A stretch of 5,507 nt of DNA, from the NCBI GenBank assembly GCA_004525885.1, contig SPBV01000123.1, forward strand, positions 1 through 5,507, in the 5' to 3' direction. The notes under the pieces are model-generated. The model was not told the origin of the DNA and made no database searches. It saw nothing but the letters and a program-made list of their open reading frames with translations. Each line of letters begins with the position of its first letter. Position 1 is the stretch's first letter. Source of the stretch: Nitrosomonadales bacterium. Its GTDB lineage: Bacteria; Pseudomonadota; Gammaproteobacteria; Burkholderiales; Nitrosomonadaceae. Positions 1 through 5,226 of this stretch are shown piece by piece. A program made the position numbers and the translations under genes.

Positions 1-287
1 GAAGTAAACTTCGATACCCCCTCGCTTCGCTCGAGCGTTCCTTCCACTTCACATTTCAGGGATATCCATGAGAGCTTTGATGCCCCAGCTATAGCCTTAT
101 AGCTCAGAACGAAACAATCTGCGACTGAAGCGACTAATAGCGTCTCAGGTGACCATTTACCTCCAGCCCCCCCAAACTCTTTAGGCGGTGCAGAAGAAAT
201 CTCGCATAAGCCCTCACTGGCCAATTTTACATCTCCATTAGTTGCAGATACTGCTACAACTTTATAATGGTGCGGATAATCTTGCAT
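1..287 (-). CDS. OsmC family protein (peroxiredoxin-like), 3' end cut by window edge
   Basis: I read this minus-strand frame by hand: 95 residues from the ATG at 287 to the left edge, with no stop. Visible landmarks are PHHYKV near the start, EFGGAGGKWSPETLLVASVADCF at residues 37-59 (given here as two pieces of the OsmC signature: GGKWSPETLL and VADCF) and LKCEVEGTLER at 77-87. Cys58 matches the first redox cysteine of the OsmC/Ohr fold; the second redox cysteine of the family would lie beyond the edge. Family members are usually about 140-150 residues, so roughly two thirds is present. OsmC/Ohr proteins are cytoplasmic thiol peroxidases acting mainly on organic hydroperoxides, but this PHHY-type branch has no role I can assign more precisely. 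AGGAGAG at 303-297, 9 nt before the ATG, is a good ribosome binding site and fixes the start. I see no convincing promoter in the 47-bp gap upstream. Confidence 0.88.
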   Translation of the reverse strand, partial: MQDYPHHYKVVAVSATNGDVKLASEGLCEISSAPPKEFGGAGGKWSPETLLVASVADCFVLSYKAIAGASKLSWISLKCEVEGTLERSEGVSKFT

Positions 288-334
288 AATCACATTCTCT
301 CCTATTTACCTAACGACAAAGCTTAATTGCCACT

Positions 335-685
335 GTGGAGCGCCCTGATTGTTGTGCTGGCATCAGAATAGTTTTCATTGATACTGAAGAAGAATTAAAA
401 AGCTGGTTGTCTGGTGATAATAATTTGCCTAGACTCAGAGTCCTTAAAGGCATTGGGCCAAAAACTGTAGATTATTGTAAAATCTTAGTCGGTATATCTA
501 CCAGTGCCATTGATAGACATCTCCTGAATTTTCTTAAAATGGCCGGTTTGACGCCAATCAATTATTACGAGGCACGAGCTATCATAAATTCTGCCGTACC
601 TTCAATTAGGCCGATAGTGAATATGGCTAACTCCAAGCGCTGTGAACATAAATACTGGCAACAAGCTGTGGATCAGTTCAGATGA
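335..685 (+). pseudogene. C-terminal fragment of an HhH-GPD-type (DNA glycosylase-like) protein
   Basis: Residues 37-51 (LKGIGPKTVDYCKIL) form a helix-hairpin-helix, followed by STSAIDRHLLNFL at 56-68. Lys43 and Asp60 sit where endonuclease III-type glycosylases keep the HhH Lys and the catalytic Asp (17 residues apart here, 18 in E. coli Nth). The usual N-terminal helices are missing. The frame opens only at a stop at 311-313, has no ATG, and its nominal GTG at 335 has no ribosome binding site. I estimate 70-90 residues are lost from the N terminus, by comparison with stand-alone HhH proteins of about 200 residues. The last residues, from about 97, are the reverse complement of an MFS gene fragment, so the true homology probably ends near residue 92-95 (about 605-620). 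No Fe-S cluster cysteine loop is seen. This is most likely a dead remnant; a short expressed protein is possible but less likely. Confidence 0.6.
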
Positions 686-778
686 AACATTCATCAACAG
701 GTTGACTATACCGAGCACCCAAATGCTACCAGGTATTCTGCTAACATTTTTTGCATTTACGGTAACTATGCCGTTCAT
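602..778 (-). pseudogene. N-terminal fragment of an MFS transporter
   Basis: From the ATG at 778 the frame reads about 51 residues of a typical MFS N terminus: SRIPGSIWVLG then IVNLLMNVSSELIHSLLPVF then MFTALGVS, ending near 626. The SSELIHSLLPVF segment is the first-helix signature of drug/sugar-type MFS transporters, which normally have about 400 residues and 12 helices; here only the first helix remains. After LGVS the next seven residues do not look like MFS, and a stop follows at 604-602. The frame stays open upstream to an ATG at 850, but that stretch overlaps a copy of the dispersed palindrome and is unlikely to be coding, so I place the original start at 778. No strong ribosome binding site precedes it; AAAGGA lies about 15 nt upstream. 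An Asn occurs where many relatives have Asp in the MD-SSE motif. It cannot make a functional transporter. Confidence 0.65.
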
Positions 779-830
779 GCCCTGAAGCTGATTCCTTTCA
801 TCTAAACCAATCAAATACTTTTTAAGTATG

Positions 831-862
831 AATGTTCGCTTTTGGTACAAAGTAGATATTCA
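831..862 (+). repeat. Dispersed palindromic repeat, copy 1
   Basis: Half-sites AATGTTCGCTTT and AAAGTAGATATT flank the centre TGGTAC. The core (836-862) matches the consensus of the copies in this window at 23 of 27 positions by hand count. It lies upstream of glgP and overlaps the nominal extension of the MFS fragment. Confidence 0.7.
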
Positions 863-910
863 TTTTTTTGTTCATTCAATCTTATTATATTCGGACAACC
901 TTCAACTAAG

Positions 911-925
911 ATTAGCAGTGCTAAT
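911..925. promoter_or_regulatory. Perfect inverted repeat, possible operator upstream of glgP
   Basis: ATTAGC and GCTAAT flank the 3-nt centre AGT. It lies about 140 bp before the glgP start and just ahead of the candidate promoter, so it could bind a dimeric regulator. The 6-bp arms are short and chance is not excluded in AT-rich DNA. Confidence 0.25.
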
Positions 926-930
926 TGGTA

Positions 931-958
931 TTGTGTGCCGAAATTAAACTATTATAGG
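931..958 (+). promoter_or_regulatory. Weak sigma70-like promoter candidate for glgP
   Basis: TTGTGT (931-936) and TATAGG (953-958) are 16 bp apart. A better -10 hexamer, TATACT at 959-964, lacks a matching -35. If either is used the glgP leader is about 90-100 nt. Confidence 0.22.
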
Positions 959-1061
959 TATACTTAAAAGATAAAGTTTTAGTGAAACTGCCAATGACAT
1001 TTTTTATTGAGCTTGCATAGCTCTCATAAACCACACCAAAGACAAGTTTCAAGAAGAGAAT

Positions 1062-3608
1062 ATGAATGAGCATGTTCGAATCGGTAACTCGAAGAAAAAT
1101 CTTTTATCAGAGGACATAATGGGCTTCGATTCGTTGTCTGAGCTTGCTCTGGATATGCGTTCGTCCTGGAATCATGCCGCTGACCAACTTTGGAGGGAAC
1201 TGGACCCTGTGCTGTGGAAGCTCACACATAACCCTTGGGCCGTATTACAGACGGTCTCGCGCGAGAAACTCCGCCATGTTTTAGCTGATCCAGTTTTCCG
1301 CAAAAAAGTTGACGATTTGGTGCAAATCAGACGAAATACTGCGGAGGAGTCCGCGTGGTTTCAGCAAACCTATTCAAAATCAATGCTGGGTTGTGTTGCA
1401 TATTTTAGTATGGAATTCATGTTGAGCGAAGCGCTACCCATCTATTCAGGCGGACTTGGCAACGTGGCAGGGGATCAACTAAAAACCGCCAGCGATCTAG
1501 GTGTTCCAGTAGTCGGCGTAGGGCTTCTATACCAACAAGGCTATTTTCATCAGGTGATTGACAAAGATGGCGCCCAACAATCTCTCTTCCCATTCAATGA
1601 CCCCGGACAGCTACCGATCACACCGTTACGTAAACCGGATGGAGAGTGGTTGCGTCTGGAAGTCGTGTTACCTGGTTACTCGGTTTGGTTACGTACCTGG
1701 CAGGTTCAAGTGGGGCGCGTGAAACTGTATTTATTGGACAGCAATGACGTGGCGAATTACCCGGCCCATCGCGGCATTACCAGTCAATTGTATGGCGGAG
1801 GAGCAGAACTGCGCCTTAAACAAGAGCTGCTGCTTGGTATCGGTGGATGGAGACTACTGGCTGCGCTTGATATCAAGCCGGAAGTCTGTCATCTGAATGA
1901 AGGGCATGCTGCCTTTGCTGTACTGGAACGCGCACGAAGTTTTATGCAAGAAACCGCGCAGCCCTTTGATGTTTCATTAGCCGTAACCAGAGCAGGCAAC
2001 CTCTTTACCACTCACACGGCGGTAGACGCAGGTTTTGATCGTTTCTCCCCCGCACTTATTGAGCAATACCTTTCTAGCTACGCATGCACTCAACTAAATA
2101 TAACACTTCACGATTTGCTGTCCCTGGGTCGCAGAAATCCGAACGATTCATCGGAACCTTTCAACATGGCCTACCTGGCGATTCGCGGAAGCGGAGCGGT
2201 GAATGGTGTAAGCCATTTACATGGTAGAGTAAGCCGGCATCTATTTGGGTCACTTTTTCCTCGCTGGCCGATAGACGAAGTGCCAATCGGGCACGTGACC
2301 AATGGCGTACATATGCCCACCTGGGATTCCGCCTCAGCCGATGATCTTTGGACAAAAACCTGTGGAAAGAATCGTTGGTTGGGCGCAACAGAAAACTTGG
2401 AGCAAGGTATTTGTTGCATCTCTGACACCAGTCTGTGGAAATTTCGAAGCGCTGCCAGTAAATTTCTTGTTGAATATGCTCGCGAGAGATTGTCCTTGCA
2501 ATTGGCCGTATCTGGCGAGTCAGCCGAAGCAATTGATGGGGTAAAGCATATACTTGACTGCAATACGTTGACGCTTGGTTTTGCACGCCGTTTTGCACCC
2601 TACAAAAGACCGAATCTACTACTCCAAGATCCGGAGCGACTTCTAAGCATACTAACGAATTCACAACGCCCGGCGCAACTCATTATAGCCGGGAAGGCCC
2701 ATCCTGCAGACCTGGCGGGGCAGGCACTGATCCAACAATGGATGCGTTTCATCCATCGACCAGAAGTGCGCCCCCATGTCATATTCCTTAGTGATTACGA
2801 TATGTATTTGACCCAACAACTAGTGCAGGGAGTAGATGTCTGGCTCAATATGCCGCGTCGCCCATGGGAAGCATGTGGAACAAGTGGTATGAAGGTACTT
2901 GTTAATGGCGGCATCAATCTGTCTGAATTGGACGGCTGGTGGGCAGAAGCCTATACACCTGATGTGGGATGGGCCATAGGAGATGGCCTGGAACATAATA
3001 ATGACCCCAAATGGGATGTTATGGAAGCTGAAGCTCTCTATGATCTGCTCGAGCACGAAGTGATCCCTGAGTTCTATGCTCGTGATGAACAAGGCATCCC
3101 TGCTGCCTGGGTAGCGCGTATGCGTGAAAGTATGGGGCGATTGACGCCACATTTCTCCGCTAATCGGTCGGTGCGCGAATACACCGAACAACACTATCTC
3201 CCCGCTGCCTCATCCTACCTTAAACGGGCTGCAGATAAAGGGGCAATTGGTGTGGATATAGTCAAATGGCTACGCGAATTAGACCAAAAATGGATGGCAA
3301 TACATTTTGGAGAAGTGAAAATTCAGACCGATGGTGAGCAGCATATATTTGAGGTTCAAGTATATCTAGATGACATTGGTCCAGAATTAGTACAGGTTGA
3401 GCTTTATGCCAATGGCCTTGACGGTTCTACACCGGAGAGAATAAATATGAATTGTGTACGGCAACTAGTGGGAGCAATAAACGGCTATGCATATCGTGCG
3501 GGCGTATCCTCTGCTCGCCCGGAAAATGATTATACGGTGCGACTTATACCGAAATACAATAATGTGGCGGTTCCCCTGGAAGGGAATCATATTCTGTGGC
3601 AGAGGTGA
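1062..3608 (+). CDS. glgP: Alpha-glucan (glycogen/maltodextrin) phosphorylase, GT35, long N-terminal-domain type
   Basis: The product removes glucose from the non-reducing ends of alpha-1,4-glucans with phosphate, giving glucose 1-phosphate in the cytoplasm. Residues about 20-105 are the N-terminal domain (DUF3417) of the alpha-glucan phosphorylase subfamily (LALDMRSSWNHAADQLWREL). The GT35 catalytic region follows: SGGLGNVAGD at 129-138, HLNEGHAAF at 277-285, GHVTNGVHMPTW, GFARRFAPYKRP at 506-517, and RRPWEACGTSGMK ending in Lys611, the expected pyridoxal phosphate lysine, then NLSELDGWWAEAY. A beta-rich C-terminal part ends in HILWQR. At 848 residues it is full length and all landmark motifs are intact. 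The ATG at 1062 has a modest AGAAGAG 3 nt upstream, and the domain begins soon after it. GC is visibly higher than in the flanks. No glgA, glgB, glgC or malQ adjoins it, so it appears to be transcribed alone. The choice between glycogen and maltodextrin cannot be made from sequence. Confidence 0.96.
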   Translation: MNEHVRIGNSKKNLLSEDIMGFDSLSELALDMRSSWNHAADQLWRELDPVLWKLTHNPWAVLQTVSREKLRHVLADPVFRKKVDDLVQIRRNTAEESAWFQQTYSKSMLGCVAYFSMEFMLSEALPIYSGGLGNVAGDQLKTASDLGVPVVGVGLLYQQGYFHQVIDKDGAQQSLFPFNDPGQLPITPLRKPDGEWLRLEVVLPGYSVWLRTWQVQVGRVKLYLLDSNDVANYPAHRGITSQLYGGGAELRLKQELLLGIGGWRLLAALDIKPEVCHLNEGHAAFAVLERARSFMQETAQPFDVSLAVTRAGNLFTTHTAVDAGFDRFSPALIEQYLSSYACTQLNITLHDLLSLGRRNPNDSSEPFNMAYLAIRGSGAVNGVSHLHGRVSRHLFGSLFPRWPIDEVPIGHVTNGVHMPTWDSASADDLWTKTCGKNRWLGATENLEQGICCISDTSLWKFRSAASKFLVEYARERLSLQLAVSGESAEAIDGVKHILDCNTLTLGFARRFAPYKRPNLLLQDPERLLSILTNSQRPAQLIIAGKAHPADLAGQALIQQWMRFIHRPEVRPHVIFLSDYDMYLTQQLVQGVDVWLNMPRRPWEACGTSGMKVLVNGGINLSELDGWWAEAYTPDVGWAIGDGLEHNNDPKWDVMEAEALYDLLEHEVIPEFYARDEQGIPAAWVARMRESMGRLTPHFSANRSVREYTEQHYLPAASSYLKRAADKGAIGVDIVKWLRELDQKWMAIHFGEVKIQTDGEQHIFEVQVYLDDIGPELVQVELYANGLDGSTPERINMNCVRQLVGAINGYAYRAGVSSARPENDYTVRLIPKYNNVAVPLEGNHILWQR

Positions 3609-3617
3609 TTCAAAATG

Positions 3618-3649
3618 AACGTCCACGTTTAGCATAAAGAAGATATTCA
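3618..3649 (+). repeat. Dispersed palindromic repeat, copy 2
   Basis: AACGTCCACGTT and AAAGAAGATATT are the half-sites, starting 10 bp after the glgP stop. The core (3623-3649) matches the consensus at 21 of 27 positions; its right half AGATATTCAT is identical to that of copy 1. It would be in the 3' untranslated part of the glgP transcript. No T-tract follows, so it is not a standard terminator. Confidence 0.55.
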
Positions 3650-3730
3650 TCTAGATAATTCTGGGTTATAGAACTACTATATTAGTGCAGTAAGGGCGCA
3701 CCTGATATTGAACGTTACCCACTAAGGGGA

Positions 3731-3762
3731 GGTCGCAAGTTTGATTCTTGCCCAGGGGGCCA
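3731..3762 (+). other. tRNA 3'-half-like fragment (T arm, acceptor strand, CCA)
   Basis: GGTC is followed by a perfect T-arm: stem GCAAG/CTTGC (3735-3739, 3747-3751) around the 7-nt loop TTTGATT. Then come 7 acceptor-strand bases CCAGGGG, a discriminator G and an encoded CCA (3760-3762). A complementary 5' acceptor strand (CCCCTGG) is absent at the expected distance upstream, and I cannot fold a D arm or a convincing anticodon arm, so no complete tRNA is present. The 3' end resembles tRNA-Asn or tRNA-Ile types, but isotype cannot be assigned. Such 3' halves are left where integrative elements have recombined at tRNA genes, or by deletion of the 5' half. Confidence 0.42.
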
Positions 3763-3772
3763 TTAAATAAAG

Positions 3773-3790
3773 GGATTTATCAGTAAATCC
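3773..3790 (-). terminator. Probable terminator hairpin downstream of mntP
   Basis: A perfect 7-bp stem GGATTTA/TAAATCC with a 4-nt loop lies 35 bp past the mntP stop. Read on the minus strand it is followed by CTTTATTTAAT, a T-rich though not pure tract. On the plus strand the tract after it is poorer (AACCCTCTTTT). The stem is short and AT-rich, so strength is uncertain. Confidence 0.45.
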
Positions 3791-3793
3791 AAC

Positions 3794-3820
3794 CCTCTTT
3801 TGGCACAAATTAGACGTTCT
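3794..3820 (+). repeat. Dispersed palindromic repeat, copy 3
   Basis: CCTCTTTTGGCACAAATTAG begins the copy and it matches the consensus core at 22 of 27 positions. The outer left arm seen in other copies is not preserved. Similarity to copy 4 continues past it through GCCGATCAGAAAATA (GCCGAGTAGAGTAATA in copy 4), which puts the mntP stop codon inside repeat-related sequence. Confidence 0.6.
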
Positions 3821-3825
3821 GCCGA

Positions 3826-4359
3826 TCAGAAAATAAGCATTTTAATGCCCAGTAGTATTAAAATTATTCCACCGAAAATTTCCGCCTTGTTTCTAAGCCA
3901 AGTGCCGCTGTGTCTACCTATGAAAACGCCAGCTACGCTGAAAATAAACGTTATAATTCCTATGATAAAGCAGGAGACATAGGGATTTACATCCAGTAGC
4001 GTCAGGCTGAATCCAACAGCCATAGCATCAATGCTGGTAGCTATAGCCAAAATCAACATAATTTTATTGGTGATAGCCAGAATATCTTTTTCTATACCTT
4101 CTTGAATGCTTTCATAAATCATTTTTGTACCGATTAGTATCAGCAATCCTGAGGCCGTCCAATAAGCATAGGCTTCAATCCAACCCAAAATACCCTTACC
4201 ACCAAAATATCCGATAAAGAGCATTAAGGCCTGAAACATGCCGAAAAAAAGCCCTGCTTTTAGCGCCAAGCCAGGAGTATTTTTCTTGGTACCCAAACCG
4301 ATCGAAACTGCAAAAGAATCCATACTGGTTGCGACTGCAAGGATAATTATTTCTATCAT
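3826..4359 (-). CDS. mntP: MntP-family manganese efflux pump
   Basis: An inner-membrane pump that exports Mn(II) and protects against manganese overload. The 177 residues hold two related halves, each opening with the family signature: ATSMDSFAVSIGLG (residues 10-23) and ATSIDAMAVGFSL (107-119). Asp14 and Asp111 correspond to the conserved membrane aspartates of E. coli MntP. About six hydrophobic segments are seen (roughly 1-22, 33-55, 64-84, 98-121, 128-149, 160-177), and KAEIFGGIILILLGIKML closes the protein as in relatives. E. coli MntP is 188 residues, so this one is slightly short but complete in motifs. The ATG at 4359 is required by the first helix; no Shine-Dalgarno sequence is seen before it (ATAGCAAT). 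A sigma70-like promoter lies about 100 bp upstream. I do not recognise the yybP-ykoY manganese riboswitch that precedes many mntP genes. The gene is divergent from the lipoprotein gene. Confidence 0.93.
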   Translation of the reverse strand: MIEIIILAVATSMDSFAVSIGLGTKKNTPGLALKAGLFFGMFQALMLFIGYFGGKGILGWIEAYAYWTASGLLILIGTKMIYESIQEGIEKDILAITNKIMLILAIATSIDAMAVGFSLTLLDVNPYVSCFIIGIITFIFSVAGVFIGRHSGTWLRNKAEIFGGIILILLGIKMLIF

Positions 4360-4416
4360 ATTGCTATTTTGATATTAGTTATTATCTGAAGAATGGCACC
4401 AGGATGAATTTTTTTA

Positions 4417-4448
4417 AATATCCACTATTGGAACAAAGCAAACGTTTA
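4417..4448 (+). repeat. Dispersed palindromic repeat, copy 4
   Basis: AATATCCACTAT and AAAGCAAACGTT are the half-sites. The core (4422-4448) matches the consensus at 21 of 27 positions. It falls between the mntP promoter candidate and the mntP start, so it would be transcribed as part of the mntP leader and could form a hairpin there. Confidence 0.5.
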
Positions 4449-4458
4449 GCCGAGTAGA

Positions 4459-4486
4459 GTAATATGAATCTTCTCCAACAAGTCAA
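4459..4486 (-). promoter_or_regulatory. Sigma70-like promoter candidate for mntP
   Basis: On the minus strand TTGACT (4486-4481) and TATTAC (4464-4459) are separated by 16 bp. The predicted start near 4452 gives a leader of about 90 nt that contains repeat copy 4. Confidence 0.42.
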
Positions 4487-4534
4487 ATAGGTGAGGGTAC
4501 ACCTAGTATTGGTCTTACTCCTCCCCGTGTTAGA

Positions 4535-4555
4535 GGTACTCCCTACTCCTTACTC
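4535..4555 (+). repeat. Short tandem heptamer, three units
   Basis: GGTACTC, CCTACTC and CTTACTC stand in tandem, with a further CTTACTC at 4514-4520. On the minus strand this reads as repeated GAGTA-containing heptamers. The units are imperfect. Confidence 0.45.
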
Positions 4556-4618
4556 ATACATTCGCTTTATTTTTTCAGCGCAAAAATTTTTTCTGAAAGA
4601 ATTAACTTATCAAACTGA

Positions 4619-4650
4619 TTGGCATATTTATAATTACTCTTATCTAAGAG
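4619..4650 (+). promoter_or_regulatory. Promoter candidate for the lipoprotein gene with overlapping palindrome
   Basis: TTGGCA (4619-4624) and TATCTA (4641-4646) are 16 bp apart. A perfect inverted repeat CTCTTA/TAAGAG with a 2-nt centre (4637-4650) covers the -10 hexamer, the position expected of a repressor operator. The predicted leader is about 50 nt. Confidence 0.35.
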
Positions 4651-4701
4651 ATGTTATCAGCCCTATACACTTAATTGTTAATGTAGAGTGAGAGTGGATT
4701 T

Positions 4702-5004
4702 ATGAATGCTTCGAAGAGACTAGTAATAATTATCTCAGCAATTTTATTGGTTGCTTGTCAAACGAGCATGGTCTGGCTTAAAGATGGCGGATCGCCACAA
4801 GACCTTGATCAAGACCATTATCAATGCCTCCAAGAGGCGCAGGAACAGATCAGTGAAACTTATATAAGCTTTAACGGTGGTGCGTCTACGGAAAACGTTT
4901 CAGTTACAAATGCGCCCTTATTCGATGCTTGCATGGAAGCGCGAGGCTGGCGAAGGTGCCCAGAATGTGACCCTGCAGAGTATAGTAGATATTCAACCGA
5001 GTAG
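4702..5004 (+). CDS. Small lipoprotein of unknown function
   Basis: 100 residues. The N terminus is a lipoprotein signal: basic KR at 5-6, a hydrophobic run 7-17, then the lipobox LVAC with the lipidated Cys19. The mature part has WLKDGGSPQDLDQDHYQC (25-42) and FDACMEARGW (74-83), the W-x-K-x-G...D...C...A and C-M-x-x-x-G-W pattern common in short proteobacterial envelope lipoproteins. Cys42 and Cys77 could pair in the periplasm, and CPEC at 86-89 is a further CxxC. Position +2 is Gln, so outer-membrane sorting is likely, but this is inference. The ATG at 4702 follows GAGAGTGG with a spacing of a few bases. The last residues (about 90-100) lie on sequence resembling half of the dispersed repeat and its flank, so the original C terminus may have differed. 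It is divergent from mntP with no known functional link. Confidence 0.8.
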   Translation: MNASKRLVIIISAILLVACQTSMVWLKDGGSPQDLDQDHYQCLQEAQEQISETYISFNGGASTENVSVTNAPLFDACMEARGWRRCPECDPAEYSRYSTE

Positions 5005-5107
5005 CACAATATACGTTCTTTTCCAACAACGGGAAGTAGGCGGCAGATCTAGTTTGGAACAACCAGACTTCCCTATCAATATAGTGGACCTTCTTTCCTT
5101 ACCCAAG
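4996..5107 (+). repeat. Diverged direct repeat of about 110 bp, right copy
   Basis: It pairs with 4449-4557, starting with the CCGAGTAG that contains the lipoprotein stop codon. The preceding bases 4964-4995 resemble the dispersed palindrome in their outer left arm (AATGT) and right half (AGTAGATATTCA), though the middle does not match. The region 5005-5142 has no credible gene, although the overlapping +1 frame stays open to 5134. Confidence 0.5.
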
Positions 5108-5142
5108 TTCCAGCGAAATAAATTTCAAAAATAAAAACTTTT

Positions 5143-5174
5143 AACATCCGCTTTTGGCACAAAGCAGACACTCA
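5143..5174 (+). repeat. Dispersed palindromic repeat, copy 5 (best copy)
   Basis: AACATCCGCTTT and AAAGCAGACACT flank TGGCAC; the core (5148-5174) matches the consensus at 26 of 27 positions. It lies between the lipoprotein gene and the end of the orphan gene, in the converging gap, with no pure T-tract after it. Confidence 0.7.
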
Positions 5175-5175
5175 G

Positions 5176-5199
5176 AAATGATCATTTTCAATCTAGATT
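5176..5199. other. Two perfect palindromes in close succession
   Basis: AAATGATCATTT (5176-5187) is followed two bases later by AATCTAGATT (5190-5199). They sit between repeat copy 5 and the 3' end of the orphan gene. No T-tract follows, so a terminator role is unsupported. Confidence 0.35.
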
Positions 5200-5226
5200 A
5201 GATGTTTGCTTTATAGGAGACTTAAT

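Larger units (their letters stand above)
4449..4557 (+). repeat. Diverged direct repeat of about 110 bp, left copy
   Basis: It shares with 4996-5107, in the same order and with small gaps: CCGAGTAG (4450-4457), AATAT (4461-4465), CTTCTCCAACAA versus CTTTTCCAACAA, TAGG, CTAGTATTGG versus CTAGTTTGG, and CTCCTTACTCA versus TTCCTTACCCA. It directly follows palindromic copy 4, so the two may be parts of one larger element. Alignment was done by eye. Confidence 0.5.
4360..4701. other. 342-bp divergent intergenic region between mntP and the lipoprotein gene
   Basis: It holds, from left to right: the short mntP leader, a T-run at 4409-4415, palindromic repeat copy 4, the mntP promoter candidate, a perfect hairpin (TAGGTG 4488-4493, CACCTA 4500-4505, 6-nt loop), TACTC-ending heptamers, and the lipoprotein promoter candidate. 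A plus-strand GTG-start reading frame of 66 codons exists at 4491-4691, but it has no ribosome binding site and lies across repeats, so I do not call it a gene. Confidence 0.6.

Noticed and set aside
2161..2664. Long minus-strand reading frames opposite glgP, including 2171-2563, 2600-2782 and 2820-3194
   Set aside because: They lie inside a gene with intact, recognised motifs and have no ribosome binding sites or protein-like composition; they are shadows of glgP.
3465..3650. Minus-strand frame at the glgP 3' end
   Set aside because: It overlaps glgP and repeat copy 2, and no family is recognised.
3687..3762. A complete tRNA gene
   Set aside because: There is no matching 5' acceptor strand or D arm; only the 3' half fits.
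3800..3982. Plus-strand frame opposite mntP
   Set aside because: It is antisense to a clear MntP sequence and begins inside repeat copy 3.
4450..4560. yybP-ykoY manganese riboswitch, suggested by GGGGAGGAGTAAG on the minus strand
   Set aside because: Only a short G-rich string resembles it; it lies upstream of the likely mntP promoter and is better explained by the heptamer repeats.
4491..4691. Plus-strand 66-codon GTG-start frame between mntP and the lipoprotein gene
   Set aside because: It has no ribosome binding site, covers heptamer and 110-bp repeats, and its composition reflects TACTC repeats rather than a protein.
4877..5134. Plus-strand frame overlapping the lipoprotein gene in another phase
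   Set aside because: Its first part is a shadow of the lipoprotein and the rest runs through the right 110-bp repeat.
831..5174. CRISPR array
   Set aside because: The repeats are hundreds of bases apart, imperfect and unevenly spaced, with genes between them.
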